DNA of 41,455 bases from Aeromonas finlandensis (GCF_000764645.1 NZ_JRGK01000294.1:1-41455), one strand, 5' to 3'. Shown: positions 6,888-16,399, counted from the first letter of the stretch. The notes: generated from the sequence alone by a model not told the origin. Numbers and translations are program-made.

Positions 6888-8129
6888 ATGAAAGAGGCAT
6901 TTTTTAACTGGTTGTCGGGCCTCGGGGTGGAAGTGACCGGCATGATGGGGCTGGTGATTGCGCTTGCCTTCATTCTCGTCACCTCGTTATTGCTGCACGT
7001 GGTACTGCACCGGGTGCTGCTGGTACGGCTGGTGGGTCTTCTTGGCAAGGCCAAGCAGGTGTGGCTGCCGCCCCAGTTGCAACAGCGTCTCTTCAACCGG
7101 CTCGCCTTCGTGTTGCAGGGGGCCGTGCTGCTCGGTCAGGCGGAGATCTGGCTGCCGCGCAGCTCCGACAGCCTGAAGCTGATCGAGATGGTGGCCCAGC
7201 TCTGGATTTTGCTGTTCCTGCTGCTGGCCTTTTTCGCTCTGCTCGACTGCTTGCTATCGGTGAGTCGCTACACCCGGCTTGGCCGGGACCTGCCCCTGCG
7301 CGGCATCTTCCAAGGGGCCAAGCTGGTAGGCAGCATTCTGGTGGGCATCCTGATGATCGCCCTGCTGCTCGGCAAGTCGCCGCTGTTCCTGTTCAGCGGT
7401 CTGGGTGCCATGACCGCAGTGCTGATGCTGGTGTTCAAGGACCCCATCCTCGGGCTGGTGGCGGGGATCCAGCTCTCCGCCAACCAGATGCTGAGCGTCG
7501 GTGACTGGCTGCAGATGGACAAGTACGGTGCCGATGGCGAGGTGACCGACATCGGCCTCACCACGGTCAAGGTGTCGAACTGGGACAAGACCATCACCAC
7601 CATTCCCACCTATGCCCTGATCTCCGACTCCTTCAAGAACTGGCAGGGGATGACCGAATCGGGCGGCCGCCGTATCAAGCGCAGCGTCAATATCGACATG
7701 ACCAGCGTGCGCTTTCTGACGGCCGAGGAGCAGTTGCAGCTCAAGCAGGCGCAACTGCTGGCCCCCTATCTCAGTCGCAAGGAGCAGGAGCTGAGTGCCT
7801 ACAACCAGCAGCTGAGCGATGCCTTGAGCTGCCCCATCAATGGCCGTCACCTCACCAACCTCGGCACTCTGCGCGCTTATCTGGATGCCTATCTGCGCGC
7901 CCATTCCGGTATTCGCAAGGACATGACCCTGATGGTGCGCCAGTTGGCACCGACTTCAGATGGTCTGCCGCTGGAAATTTACTGCTTTACCGCGACCACT
8001 GCATGGGCAGATTACGAAGGGATCCAGGCCGATATTTTCGACCATATCTTTGCCGTCATTGAGCAATTTCATCTGCGGTTGCATCAATCTCCCACAGGTT
8101 ACGATATGCGTGGCTGGCAGCTGGGATAA
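6888..8129 (+). CDS. ybdG: YbdG-like mechanosensitive channel (MscS superfamily)
   Basis: This 413-residue inner-membrane protein matches the length of E. coli YbdG (about 415). Four to five hydrophobic segments fill residues 15-190. Next comes the MscS pore-helix and beta-domain region: GLGAMTAVLMLVFKDPILGLVAGIQL, then GDWLQM, then EVTDIGLTTVKVSNWDKTITTIPTYALI. The soluble C-terminal domain (GGRRIKRSVNID) follows. Such channels release solutes on hypo-osmotic shock. The ATG at 6888 follows a GGGAGAGAGG stretch; an upstream in-frame ATG at 6852 would add 12 unlikely residues. It is a single-gene unit between ackA and an L,D-transpeptidase gene. Confidence 0.9.
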   Translation: MKEAFFNWLSGLGVEVTGMMGLVIALAFILVTSLLLHVVLHRVLLVRLVGLLGKAKQVWLPPQLQQRLFNRLAFVLQGAVLLGQAEIWLPRSSDSLKLIEMVAQLWILLFLLLAFFALLDCLLSVSRYTRLGRDLPLRGIFQGAKLVGSILVGILMIALLLGKSPLFLFSGLGAMTAVLMLVFKDPILGLVAGIQLSANQMLSVGDWLQMDKYGADGEVTDIGLTTVKVSNWDKTITTIPTYALISDSFKNWQGMTESGGRRIKRSVNIDMTSVRFLTAEEQLQLKQAQLLAPYLSRKEQELSAYNQQLSDALSCPINGRHLTNLGTLRAYLDAYLRAHSGIRKDMTLMVRQLAPTSDGLPLEIYCFTATTAWADYEGIQADIFDHIFAVIEQFHLRLHQSPTGYDMRGWQLG

Positions 8130-8315
8130 GCGGGGGAAGCGGGCGGGTCGCGCGGGGGCGAAAACCGCATATTAATCATCGACCCGTCGCCACTTGTCAG
8201 TTGAAATTTGCCGTGCAGAGGAGAAAAATGGCGGCCTTCTCTTCGCGCCCCTGATCCCTGTCTGATCAGCTGTCAGCCCAGAGACGTCACTTCAAGTCAT
8301 TATCATGGGAAAGTT

Positions 8316-9242
8316 ATGAAGCTCCTTCGCAATAGTGTGGCAACACTCTGCTACAGCCTGCTGCTGACCGCTGCGCCGGTTTTCGCTGTTGAATATGCTC
8401 TGCCTGCGGCGAACAGCCGTCTGGTGGGGGAAAATCTGGAATACGTGGTCCCGGCCGAAGAGAACGGCCAGCCGCTGGAGGCCATTGCGGCGAAATTCCA
8501 GCTGGGGCTCACCAACATGACCGAAGCCAACCCCGATGCGGATCCCCTGCTGGTACAGACCGGCGAGAAGCTGGTGATCCCCCAGCAGCTGATCCTGCCG
8601 GATGCGCCCCGGGAAGGGGTGGTGCTCAACGTGGCCGAGATGCGTCTCTACTACTACCCCAAGGGTAAAAAAGTGGTGGAAGTGCTGCCCATCGGCATCG
8701 GCCAGCTCGGCACCGACACCCCGGAAAACTGGGTGACCAGCGTGCAGCGCAAGAAAGCGGGCCCGACCTGGACCCCGACCGCCAAGATGCATGCCGAATA
8801 TGCCGCCCGTGGCGAGAGCCTGCCTGCGGTATGGCCGGCAGGTCCCGACAACCCCATGGGTCTCTATGCCCTCTACATCGGCAAGATGTACGCCATCCAC
8901 GGCACCAATGCCAACTTCGGTATCGGTCTGCGGGTGAGCCACGGCTGTGTGCGTTTGCGTAACGAAGACATCGAGTACCTGTTCAAGAAGGTACCGGTCG
9001 GTACCCGCGTGCAGTTCGTCAACCAGCCGATCAAGGCCTCTCTCGAGCCCAATGGCGTCCGCTATCTGGAAGTGCACCAGCCGCTCTCTCGCAGCCAGGA
9101 GGAGTTCAACTCCAAGCTGCCGGCGCCGCTGCCGATGACCCCGGCAGTGACCCGCTTCATTGCCCACGCCGACAGCGACTCCCAGCTGGTGAAACAGGCG
9201 CTGGAGCAGCGCAACGGCATGCCGATGGCGATCAACCGCTAA
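8316..9242 (+). CDS. L,D-transpeptidase with LysM-like region (ErfK/YbiS/YcfS/YnhG family)
   Basis: This 308-residue periplasmic enzyme has a signal peptide with likely cleavage after residue 24 (APVFA|VEY). Residues 40-96 form a LysM-like peptidoglycan-binding region. Residues 100-260 are the YkuD catalytic domain, with H195 in YAIHGT and the signature [16 protein letters not shown], where C211 is the nucleophile. The family makes 3-3 cross-links in peptidoglycan or attaches Braun lipoprotein; which reaction applies cannot be told from sequence. The ATG at 8316 is chosen because the signal peptide begins there (MKLLRNS). A very strong terminator follows. Confidence 0.93.
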   Translation: MKLLRNSVATLCYSLLLTAAPVFAVEYALPAANSRLVGENLEYVVPAEENGQPLEAIAAKFQLGLTNMTEANPDADPLLVQTGEKLVIPQQLILPDAPREGVVLNVAEMRLYYYPKGKKVVEVLPIGIGQLGTDTPENWVTSVQRKKAGPTWTPTAKMHAEYAARGESLPAVWPAGPDNPMGLYALYIGKMYAIHGTNANFGIGLRVSHGCVRLRNEDIEYLFKKVPVGTRVQFVNQPIKASLEPNGVRYLEVHQPLSRSQEEFNSKLPAPLPMTPAVTRFIAHADSDSQLVKQALEQRNGMPMAINR

Positions 9243-9262
9243 GGGCCGATCCCCATCATGAC

Positions 9263-9298
9263 AAAGGGCGAACAGCATGCTGTTCGCCCTTTTTGTTT
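9263..9298. terminator. Strong terminator between the L,D-transpeptidase and virK-like genes
   Basis: A nearly perfect inverted repeat, AAAGGGCGAACAGC and its complement (9263-9292), is followed by T-rich sequence. It lies between convergent genes and is flanked by As on the left, so it may serve both. Confidence 0.88.
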
Positions 9299-9311
9299 CT
9301 GCTGAGTTGGC

Positions 9312-10205
9312 TCAGCTTCGCAGCAGATTTACCTGCAACTCGCTACCGAGCTGATCGAGCAGTTGGTAGCGCGCCTTGTAGCTGGCTCGCTTGCGGGAGG
9401 GGATCTCCTCCAGCGTCTTGCGTGGCACCTGCAGTGGCAAGCTCATCCAGAGTTCATCCAGCACGTTGCCCTGATGCTCCTGCCACAAGCCGTCGAGATC
9501 GAACTTGACCCGATCGGCGGTGCGCTTGCTGCACTGGTAGACGTGGCTTTGGGTGCGGATCCCGAGCAGGGTGTTGCACGCCAACCCCTGGGCCAGCTCG
9601 GCAGCCATATAGACCAGCAGGGACATGGGGCGCAGTCCGCCGCAGGCCTTGGTGACCTGCTTGATCTCTTCACTCAGCCCCTTGCCACCCTGCAGCGAGC
9701 AGATCTCGAGGGTCGGGCTCGGTGCGGGGCGCAGATTGAGGGCCATGTGATAGAGCGCCGCGTCACCCAGCTTGAGGGTCAGGCTCATCTCCCCCTCCTT
9801 GGCCATGTGGGTTTGGTAATCCAGTTGCAGGGTGAGCGCTGCCGTCAGCTTGTCGCTTTGCCACCGGGCCAGCAGCAGGCCGCATCCGTTGTAGATCGCC
9901 TGTTGCTGCGTCCTGGGTAGCTGACGTGCCAGCAGCCGGTAGTGGTCGCTGATAAGCCCTGCGCGCAGCCCCTTGCCCAGCCCTTTATGGCGATAGGGGT
10001 GAAGGGGCTTTTCCAGAATATCGGGGAAGCGGCTGATCGCCTGCGCCAGCAGCGGCTGCTCCTGTTGTTGGCGATAGAGGGCGCGGGCGCCGGGATTGAG
10101 CCAGAGACGCCCCACATACTTGGCCCGTCTGATGAGGTGACCCGACTCTTCCACCGGATGAAGGTGGCGGGCGAGGGTTCGCAGGTGTGACAGATGAGAT
10201 GACAT
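9312..10205 (-). CDS. VirK/YbjX-family protein (DUF535)
   Basis: This 297-residue protein begins MSSHLSHLRTLARHLHPVEE. It carries DUF535 hallmarks: YVGRLWLNP near the N terminus, DHYRLL, EGEMSLTL, LEICSLQGG, the LRPMSLLVYMAAELAQ segment and a basic KRASYKARYQLLDQL tail. In enteric pathogens relatives (VirK, YbjX) are PhoP-controlled and linked to resistance to cationic peptides and to virulence, but the biochemical function is not known. GAGGT seven bases upstream supports the start; a longer ORF with 28 extra codons lacks support. It is transcribed alone, divergent from putP. Confidence 0.85.
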   Translation of the reverse strand: MSSHLSHLRTLARHLHPVEESGHLIRRAKYVGRLWLNPGARALYRQQQEQPLLAQAISRFPDILEKPLHPYRHKGLGKGLRAGLISDHYRLLARQLPRTQQQAIYNGCGLLLARWQSDKLTAALTLQLDYQTHMAKEGEMSLTLKLGDAALYHMALNLRPAPSPTLEICSLQGGKGLSEEIKQVTKACGGLRPMSLLVYMAAELAQGLACNTLLGIRTQSHVYQCSKRTADRVKFDLDGLWQEHQGNVLDELWMSLPLQVPRKTLEEIPSRKRASYKARYQLLDQLGSELQVNLLRS

Positions 10206-10530
10206 GGCGCCGACCTCTGACTGGTGTAATGAGACTGGGCGGGGAGTGTAGGAGCGGGGCGCAGGCTTGTAAAAAATGGATAGTAACAAAATGTGAAAAC
10301 AGAACGCTCAATAGCCCGGGGCGGGGCTGGATGGCTCCCGCCTTTCTGGCGGGAAATCTGGCGCCATCCTCTTGATGTGGCAGATGATTTGATGCGCAAA
10401 GGTTTTCGTTGTGTTTTTCTTTTGTTAAAAGTGGTTGAGCTGGTGCTAACGGCTGATTAAGCTAGGCCGGTTTTTTAGGGATGAGCCCGTCACCAGAGCG
10501 GGCAGAAAATGACACAAAACGGAGCTTTGC
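10206..10530. promoter_or_regulatory. Divergent promoter region between virK-like gene and putP
   Basis: The 325-bp gap should contain both promoters. It holds one clear hairpin, TCCCGCC-TTTCT-GGCGGGA (10336-10354), of unknown role, and an AT-rich stretch around 10400-10430. A possible putP promoter (TTGAGC at 10434, 17-bp spacer, TAAGCT) is weak. I see no convincing CRP, PhoP or PutA operator. Confidence 0.4.
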
Positions 10531-12048
10531 ATGACAGCCAGCACACCCATGTTAATCACCTTCCTGGTGTATATCCTCGGGATGGTCTTGATCGGTTTTA
10601 TCGCCTATCGCGCCACCCGCAACTTTGACGACTACATCCTTGGCGGCCGCCGGATGGGGAGCTGGGTCACCGCCCTCTCCGCCGGCGCCTCCGACATGAG
10701 CGGTTGGCTCTTGATGGGCCTGCCGGGGGCGATTTTTGTCAGCGGCATCTCCGAGAGCTGGATCGCCATCGGTCTGGTGATCGGTGCCTACCTCAACTGG
10801 CGCTGGGTAGCGGGCCGCCTGCGGGTACATACCGAGAAGAACCGCAACGCCCTGACCCTGCCGGACTACTTCACTTACCGCTTTGAAGATCACAGCAAGG
10901 TGCTGCGCATCCTCTCGGCGCTGGTGATCCTGCTGTTCTTCACCATCTACTGCGCCTCCGGCGTGGTGGCCGGGGCCCGTCTGTTCGAGAGCACCTTCGG
11001 CATGGATTACAACACCGCCCTCTGGGTCGGTGCCGCTGCCACCATCACCTACACCTTCTTCGGCGGTTTCCTTGCGGTGAGCTGGACCGACACAGTGCAG
11101 GCGACCCTGATGATCTTCGCCCTGATCCTGACGCCGGTATTCGTCATCATCGCCGTTGGCGGGGTAGACAGCGCCATGGTCGAAATTGCGGCCAAGAGCG
11201 CCAGCAACCTCGATATGTTCAAGAATCTGGATCTGGTGGCGATTGTATCGCTGATGGCATGGGGTCTGGGTTACTTCGGCCAGCCGCACATCCTGGCCCG
11301 CTTCATGGCGGCAGACTCCCACCACTCCATGGCCAATGCCCGTCGCATCAGCATGACCTGGATGGTGTTCTGCCTGGGGGGCGCGGTGGCCATCGGTTTC
11401 TTCGGGCTGGCCTACTTTGCCCGCTTCCCCGAGCAGGCGCTCGGCGTGACCGGCAACCCGGAGCGGGTCTTTATCGAGCTCTCCAAGATCCTGTTCAACC
11501 CCTGGATCGCCGGTGTGCTGCTCTCCGCCATTCTGGCGGCGGTAATGAGTACCCTGAGCTGTCAGCTGCTGGTCTGCTCCAGCGCCATCACAGAGGATCT
11601 CTACAAACCCTTCCTGCGCAAGAACGCCTCCCAGCGTGAGCTGGTGTGGGTGGGTCGCCTGATGGTGCTGCTGATCGCGGTGATTGCCATCGCCGTCGCC
11701 ATGAATCCGGAAAACCGGGTGCTGGGGCTGGTGAGCTACGCCTGGGCCGGTTTTGGTGCCGCCTTCGGTCCCGTGGTACTGCTCTCGGTGCTGTGGCCGC
11801 GGATGACCCGCAACGGCGCGCTGGCGGGGATGCTGGTCGGTGCCATCACCGTCATCGTCTGGAAGCAGTTCGGCTGGCTGGGGCTCTACGAGATCATTCC
11901 GGGCTTCCTGTTTGCGCTGCTGGCCATCGTGGTGGGCAGCCTGCTGGGTGAGGCGCCATCAAAAGCGATGCTGGAGCGTTTCCGCGATGCGGAGGAGGAG
12001 TACAACACCCCGGCCGAGAGCGTGGGAGAGCCGGTCGCGGTGAACTGA
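10531..12048 (+). CDS. putP: Sodium/proline symporter
   Basis: PutP couples inward Na+ flow to L-proline uptake across the inner membrane. The 505-residue length matches E. coli PutP (502). It begins MTASTPMLITFLVYILGMVL and has about 13 hydrophobic segments. Family features include the N-terminal GGRRMGSWVTALSAGASDMSGWLLMG segment, TLPDYFTYRF, and AAVMSTLSCQLLVCSSAITEDLY. The ATG is preceded by CGGAG. putA does not lie beside it in this window, unlike the putPA divergon of enterics, so its regulation by PutA cannot be judged here. Confidence 0.95.
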   Translation: MTASTPMLITFLVYILGMVLIGFIAYRATRNFDDYILGGRRMGSWVTALSAGASDMSGWLLMGLPGAIFVSGISESWIAIGLVIGAYLNWRWVAGRLRVHTEKNRNALTLPDYFTYRFEDHSKVLRILSALVILLFFTIYCASGVVAGARLFESTFGMDYNTALWVGAAATITYTFFGGFLAVSWTDTVQATLMIFALILTPVFVIIAVGGVDSAMVEIAAKSASNLDMFKNLDLVAIVSLMAWGLGYFGQPHILARFMAADSHHSMANARRISMTWMVFCLGGAVAIGFFGLAYFARFPEQALGVTGNPERVFIELSKILFNPWIAGVLLSAILAAVMSTLSCQLLVCSSAITEDLYKPFLRKNASQRELVWVGRLMVLLIAVIAIAVAMNPENRVLGLVSYAWAGFGAAFGPVVLLSVLWPRMTRNGALAGMLVGAITVIVWKQFGWLGLYEIIPGFLFALLAIVVGSLLGEAPSKAMLERFRDAEEEYNTPAESVGEPVAVN

Positions 12049-12072
12049 TCCCCTTATCGCTTTCTGATTGAG

Positions 12073-12136
12073 AGCCCCGCCGCCGGATGCTGTGTGCCCC
12101 TTGTTGGTCATCCTTGCACCGGTTTGGCGGGGCTTT
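12073..12136 (+). terminator. Long-stem terminator after putP
   Basis: AGCCCCGCC (12073-12081) pairs with GGCGGGGCT (12126-12134) around a 44-base internal part that can form smaller stems, followed by a short T-run. It is a plausible but weak intrinsic terminator. Confidence 0.5.
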
Positions 12137-12256
12137 GTGCTATCTGATTCACTCTTGGACACTTTTTTATGTTCGGCCGGGGGATCCCGGGTGCGGGCTT
12201 TCTTTTGTCTTGGCACCGAATATGGGACACTAGGCCGCCTGAAGGAGACCTAGTGC

Positions 12257-12574
12257 ATGCGGCTATTCACCCTGATCCTGATCCTCCTGCTGGGGGGACT
12301 GCAATATGACCTCTGGCTGGGGAAGAACGGGCTATCCGATTATCAGAACCTGTCGGAGGCCATCTCGCAGCAACAGCGGGACAACCAGACTCTCAAGGAT
12401 CGTAACGACCTCATTTACCGCGAGATAGATGATCTCACCTCTGGCCTCGAGGCCATCGAGGAGCTGTCGCGCAACGATCTGGGCTACATCAAGCAGGGGG
12501 AGACCTTCTACCGGATCATCCCCAAAGATAAAGACAAAGAGACAGCGCCAGTGGATGCCCCTTACGATGACTGA
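12257..12574 (+). CDS. ftsB: Cell division protein FtsB
   Basis: FtsB is a bitopic inner-membrane protein that joins FtsL and FtsQ in the divisome. It has 105 residues: a short cytoplasmic start (MRLF), one transmembrane segment (TLILILLLGGLQYDLWLG), then a periplasmic coiled coil (about residues 28-70, with EAISQQQRDNQTLKDRNDLI). The conserved ARxDLGYIKxGETFYRII block appears as SRNDLGYIKQGETFYRII. AAGGAG lies nine bases before the ATG. It opens the ispD-ispF-truD-surE cluster, and its last eight bases overlap ispD. Confidence 0.95.
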   Translation: MRLFTLILILLLGGLQYDLWLGKNGLSDYQNLSEAISQQQRDNQTLKDRNDLIYREIDDLTSGLEAIEELSRNDLGYIKQGETFYRIIPKDKDKETAPVDAPYDD

Positions 12575-13259
12575 TGCGAGCCGCACTCCAGCCCTGACGG
12601 CGATCGTGCCGGCCGCCGGCATCGGCAGCCGGATGGGGGCCGATTGCCCCAAGCAGTACCTGCAACTGGCGGGTAAAACCATTCTCGAACATACCCTGGA
12701 GCGGCTGCTCTCCCACCCGGCCATCGCACAGGTTATCGTGGCGCTGGCGCCCCATGACCGCTGGTTCGAGGCCCTGCCCGTAGCGGTAGACCCGCGCATT
12801 GTGCGGGTAGAGGGAGGCGCCGAGCGCGCCTTTTCCGTCCTCAATGGCCTTCATGTGGCGCAAGGGGAGTGGGTGCTGGTGCACGATGCGGCCCGCCCCT
12901 GCCTGACCCACGGTGATCTCGATGCGCTGATTGCTGCGGCCATGGGCTGCGGCGGCGCCATTCTCGGCAGTCGGGTGCGCGATACCATGAAACGCTCCGA
13001 TGGCGAGGGTAATATCATCGCCACCGTCGAGCGCGAGCAGCTCTGGCATGCCCTGACGCCGCAGATGTTCCCGACCCGCACCCTGAAGCGGGCACTGGAG
13101 GAGGGTCTGCTGCTGGGGGCCACCATCACCGACGAGGCGTCCGCCATGGAGCGGGCCGGATTCGCGGTACGCATGGTGGAAGGGCGCGCCGACAATATCA
13201 AAGTGACCCGGCCGGAAGATCTGTCGCTGGCGGGGCTGTTTTTAAGCCAGCAGGCATAG
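12567..13259 (+). CDS. ispD: 2-C-methyl-D-erythritol 4-phosphate cytidylyltransferase
   Basis: IspD makes CDP-methylerythritol from MEP and CTP in the non-mevalonate isoprenoid pathway. The 230-residue cytoplasmic protein begins MTDASRTPALTAIVPAAGIG. The nucleotide-binding block AAGIGSRMGADCPKQYLQL has the conserved Arg and Lys. VHDAARPCL, SRVRDTMKR, TPQMF and TDEASAMER are all typical. The ATG overlaps the ftsB stop region by eight bases, implying translational coupling. ispF lies downstream but separated by 238 bp, which is filled by partial ispF copies. Confidence 0.95.
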   Translation: MTDASRTPALTAIVPAAGIGSRMGADCPKQYLQLAGKTILEHTLERLLSHPAIAQVIVALAPHDRWFEALPVAVDPRIVRVEGGAERAFSVLNGLHVAQGEWVLVHDAARPCLTHGDLDALIAAAMGCGGAILGSRVRDTMKRSDGEGNIIATVEREQLWHALTPQMFPTRTLKRALEEGLLLGATITDEASAMERAGFAVRMVEGRADNIKVTRPEDLSLAGLFLSQQA

Positions 13260-13343
13260 CCCCCTTCTGTCAGAACAAACCGTTCAGAGCGCACTGTTTA
13301 GAACAAGCAGGTCCGAACAAACAGGCCCGAACAAGGAGTTAGC

Positions 13344-13421
13344 ATGATCCGGATTGGACATGGTGTGGACGTACACAAAATTGATGGGGTTGGTTTCAGC
13401 ATATTGGGAGGTCGCCGCTGA
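13344..13421 (+). pseudogene. Partial ispF copy 1 (5' end only, 25 codons)
   Basis: The ORF reads [20 protein letters not shown] and then LGGRR before TGA. It is clearly derived from the IspF N terminus ([20 protein letters not shown]). It has its own strong Shine-Dalgarno, AAGGAG, eight bases upstream, which may be the ancestral ispF ribosome site. Its TGA overlaps the ATG of copy 2 (TGATG). It lacks all of the IspF active site beyond the first metal ligands D and H in DVH, so it cannot be an enzyme. Confidence 0.85.
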
Positions 13422-13501
13422 TGATGCGCATTGGTCATGGTTTTGACGTGCACAAAATTGATGGGGTTGGTTTCAGCATGTCGGGAGGTCGTCTCTTATG
13501 A
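13421..13501 (+). pseudogene. Partial ispF copy 2 (5' end only, 26 codons)
   Basis: The ORF reads [20 protein letters not shown], then SGGRLL and TGA. It starts exactly 77 bp after copy 1, and true ispF starts 77 bp after it. Its first 36 bases match true ispF closely; after that it matches copy 1 better. A GGGAGGT just before its end serves as Shine-Dalgarno for real ispF, and the corresponding stretch in copy 1 does so for copy 2. Its stop overlaps the ispF start (TTATGATG), so the short ORFs could be translated as a coupled chain. Confidence 0.85.
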
Positions 13502-13974
13502 TGCGCATTGGTCATGGTTTTGATGTCCATAAATTTGGTGGTGTTGGCCCCTGTATGCTGGGTGGTGTGCCGGTACCCTACGAACAGGGACTGATTGCCC
13601 ACTCCGACGGTGACGTGGTGCTGCACGCGGTGAGCGATGCCCTGCTGGGGGCCATCGGTGCCGGCGACATCGGCCGCCACTTCCCCGATACCGCTGCCGA
13701 GTTCAAGGGGATCGACAGCCGTATCCTGCTGCGGGATGTGTTTGCCCGGGTACAGCAAGCGGGCTATGCCATCGGCAATCTGGATGTGACCATCATCGCC
13801 CAGGCCCCCAAAATGGCCCCCCATATCGACGCCATGTGCGCCGTGCTGGCCGCTGATCTGCAATGTGATTTGAACCGGGTGAACGTCAAGGCGACCACCA
13901 CCGAACAGCTTGGGTTTACGGGGCGCAAGGAAGGGATCGCCACCGAAGCCGTCGTCCTACTGGTGAAACAATAA
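13498..13974 (+). CDS. ispF: 2-C-methyl-D-erythritol 2,4-cyclodiphosphate synthase
   Basis: IspF cyclises CDP-methylerythritol phosphate, releasing CMP, in the MEP isoprenoid pathway. The 158-residue protein is full length and works as a trimer. [14 protein letters not shown] gives the metal ligands Asp and His of DVH, and [18 protein letters not shown] supplies the third His and substrate contacts. [15 protein letters not shown] and [19 protein letters not shown] are diagnostic. Translation may start at the first or second ATG (13498 or 13501). GGGAGGT about ten bases upstream belongs to the preceding partial copy. The last base overlaps truD. Confidence 0.95.
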   Translation: MMRIGHGFDVHKFGGVGPCMLGGVPVPYEQGLIAHSDGDVVLHAVSDALLGAIGAGDIGRHFPDTAAEFKGIDSRILLRDVFARVQQAGYAIGNLDVTIIAQAPKMAPHIDAMCAVLAADLQCDLNRVNVKATTTEQLGFTGRKEGIATEAVVLLVKQ

Positions 13975-15032
13975 TGCTGGAACAACTTGCCTATCTGCAC
14001 GGGGCGCCCACCGCCCGCGGTATCCTCAAGGCCGAGGCAGCCGATTTCGTGGTGAATGAAGATCTCGGGTTTGAGCCCTGTGGCGAGGGTGAGCATATCT
14101 TCGTCCGGGTGCGCAAAACCGGCGAGAACACCGCCTGGGTGGCGGGTCTGCTGGCCGATGCGGCCGGGGTCAACCGCAATGCGGTGACCTGGGCGGGCCT
14201 GAAAGATCGCCACGCGGTGACCGAGCAGTGGTTTGGCATTCACCTGCCGGGCAAGGCCGAACCGGACTTGTCGGTCATCGAGAGCGACAGCATCCAGATC
14301 CTGCAAGCCAAGCGTCACAACCGCAAATTGCGGGTCGGCTACCTCAAGGGCAACCACTTCACCCTGCGTCTCACCGGTCTGGAACAGGCCGACGGGCTGG
14401 AGGCGCGCCTGCAGGCCATCGCCGGGCAGGGCGTACCCAATTACTATGGTGAGCAGCGTTTTGGCCGCGATGGCAACAACCTGGAAGCGGCCAAGGCGAT
14501 GTTTGCCGGCAAGCGGATCAAGGATCGCAACAAGCGCTCTCTCTACCTTTCTGCCGCTCGCAGTATGCTGTTCAACGCCATTGTCAGCGCCCGCATCGAG
14601 CAGGGGTTGGCCCATCAGCTGCTGGCCGGTGATTGCGTGATGCTCAAGGGCAGCCACTCCATCTTCAGTGAAGAGGTGCTGACCCCCGAGCTGGAGGTCC
14701 GTCTTGCCTCCGGCGACGTGCAGCTCACCGCCCCCCAGTGGGGCCGTGGCCGTCTGGCCAGTCAGGGCGCCGCTGCCGAGTTCGAACAGGCCGTGCTGGC
14801 CCCTTACAGCGATTGGTGTGACGGGCTGGAGAAAGCCGGGCTGGATCAGGATCGCCGCCCGCTGCTGCTCAAGCCGGAGCAGATGAGCTGGCAGCTGGAT
14901 GGCGAGGCGCTGACCCTCTCCTTCTTCCTGCCGGCGGGCGCGTTTGCTACCAGCGTGGTGCGCGAGTTAATGCTGGCCGAAGAGGCCGATCATGGTTTCA
15001 GGAATCAGACCGATGCGAATTCTGGTCAGTAA
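13974..15032 (+). CDS. truD: tRNA pseudouridine(13) synthase
   Basis: TruD converts U13 of tRNA-Glu to pseudouridine. The 352-residue length matches E. coli TruD (349). The catalytic motif is [14 protein letters not shown] with D78. Other family blocks are [35 protein letters not shown] and [16 protein letters not shown]. The ATG overlaps the ispF stop by one base, and the last 20 bases overlap surE, the usual order in gammaproteobacteria. Confidence 0.95.
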   Translation: MLEQLAYLHGAPTARGILKAEAADFVVNEDLGFEPCGEGEHIFVRVRKTGENTAWVAGLLADAAGVNRNAVTWAGLKDRHAVTEQWFGIHLPGKAEPDLSVIESDSIQILQAKRHNRKLRVGYLKGNHFTLRLTGLEQADGLEARLQAIAGQGVPNYYGEQRFGRDGNNLEAAKAMFAGKRIKDRNKRSLYLSAARSMLFNAIVSARIEQGLAHQLLAGDCVMLKGSHSIFSEEVLTPELEVRLASGDVQLTAPQWGRGRLASQGAAAEFEQAVLAPYSDWCDGLEKAGLDQDRRPLLLKPEQMSWQLDGEALTLSFFLPAGAFATSVVRELMLAEEADHGFRNQTDANSGQ

Positions 15033-15774
15033 TGACGATGGTGTGCATGCCGAGGGCATTCGAGCCCTCAGCGAGGCGCTGCGCGCCTGCGGTGAGGTCA
15101 TTGTGGTGGCGCCGGATCGTAACCGCAGCGGCGCGAGTCACTCCCTGACGCTGGAAGTACCGCTGCGGGTTACCCGCATCGCAGAAAACAGCTTTAATGG
15201 GATCGAAAGCTATGCGGTGAAGGGTACACCGACCGACTGTGTGCATCTGGCGGTCAACGAGCTGGTGCGCCCCGAGCCGGACATGGTGGTGGCCGGAATC
15301 AACCACGGCGCCAACCTGGGGGATGATGTCATCTACTCGGGGACGGTCGCAGCGGCCACCGAGGGGCGCCATCTTGGCTACCCCTCCATCGCCATTTCGC
15401 TGGTGGGCAAGACCCACTTCGCCACGGCGGCCCACTATGCGGCCCTGCTGGTGAAGGGGCTGATGAAACACCCCCTGCCTGCCGATCAGATCCTCAACGT
15501 CAACGTGCCGGACTTGCCCCTCGAGCAGATTAAGGGGATCAAGACCACCCGCCTGGGTAATCGCCACCGGGCGGAGTCGGTGATCTGTACCGAGGATCCC
15601 CGTGGCCAGCCCATCTACTGGATCGGCCCCCCCGGTAGCCAGCAGGATGCCGGTGACGGTACCGACTTTGCTGCCATCGAGCAGGGTTATGTCTCGATTA
15701 CCCCCCTGACCATCGATATGACTGCCTATGACAGTCTCGCCGGTCTGGGGGCCTGGTTAGATCTGCAGGGATGA
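15013..15774 (+). CDS. surE: 5'/3'-nucleotidase SurE
   Basis: SurE is a metal-dependent phosphatase that dephosphorylates nucleoside monophosphates and short polyphosphates and supports stationary-phase survival. The 253-residue protein begins [16 protein letters not shown]. Metal ligands are D8, D9, S39 (RNRSGASHS) and N97 ([11 protein letters not shown]). The ATG at 15013 is preceded by AGGAA, about eight bases upstream; an earlier in-frame ATG (14992) would add seven residues. It overlaps truD by 20 bases and leads into pcm. Confidence 0.95.
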   Translation: MRILVSNDDGVHAEGIRALSEALRACGEVIVVAPDRNRSGASHSLTLEVPLRVTRIAENSFNGIESYAVKGTPTDCVHLAVNELVRPEPDMVVAGINHGANLGDDVIYSGTVAAATEGRHLGYPSIAISLVGKTHFATAAHYAALLVKGLMKHPLPADQILNVNVPDLPLEQIKGIKTTRLGNRHRAESVICTEDPRGQPIYWIGPPGSQQDAGDGTDFAAIEQGYVSITPLTIDMTAYDSLAGLGAWLDLQG

Positions 15775-15781
15775 GGGTGGT

Positions 15782-16399
15782 GTGATAGTACAGCGCCTGT
15801 TAAATCAGCTCATTGCTCAGGATATTCGCGATTTTCGTGTGCTGGCGACCATCGCGAAAGTGCCGCGCCAGCTGTTCGTGGACGAGGCCATGGCGCACAA
15901 GGCATGGGATAACACCGCCCTGCCCATTGGCCACGGCCAGACCATTTCGCAGCCCTACATGGTGGCGCGAATGACCGAGTTGCTGATGCAAAATGATCCG
16001 GCCCATGTGCTGGAGATTGGCACTGGCTCCGGCTACCAGACGGCGATCCTCGCCCATCTGGTGGAGCATGTTTATACCGTTGAGCGGATCAAGTCGCTGC
16101 AGTTCCAGGCCCGACGCCGACTGCGCCAGCTCGATCTGCACAATGTCTCGGCCAAGCACGGCAACGGCTGGCTGGGGTGGCCCAACAAGGGGCCTTATGA
16201 CGCCATTCTGGTGACGGCCGCGGCGAGCGAGATCCCGACGGCACTGACCGATCAGCTGGCCGAAGGGGGTCGACTGGTGTTGCCCGTGGGTGACAGCCAG
16301 CAGACCCTGCAGCTGATCGAACGATCCGGATCCCAGCTGACCAGCCGTATTCTGGAGCCGGTACGTTTTGTTCCCCTGATTGACGGAGATGTTGAGTGA
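15782..16399 (+). CDS. pcm: Protein-L-isoaspartate O-methyltransferase
   Basis: Pcm methylates L-isoaspartyl residues in damaged proteins using SAM, starting their repair. The 205-residue protein has a GTG start. Motif I for SAM binding is [33 protein letters not shown] is the diagnostic substrate-side block, and GRLVLPVGD appears later. GAGGG lies five bases upstream of the GTG, partly over the surE stop. The final codons overlap the GTG start of yqaA. The surE-pcm-nlpD-rpoS order is classical for stationary-phase maintenance genes. Confidence 0.95.
   Translation: MIVQRLLNQLIAQDIRDFRVLATIAKVPRQLFVDEAMAHKAWDNTALPIGHGQTISQPYMVARMTELLMQNDPAHVLEIGTGSGYQTAILAHLVEHVYTVERIKSLQFQARRRLRQLDLHNVSAKHGNGWLGWPNKGPYDAILVTAAASEIPTALTDQLAEGGRLVLPVGDSQQTLQLIERSGSQLTSRILEPVRFVPLIDGDVE

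Noticed and set aside
5365-6900. 511-codon ORF antisense to ackA
   Set aside because: ackA is certain on the plus strand. Long antisense frames are expected in GC-rich coding DNA; there is no start-site or family support.
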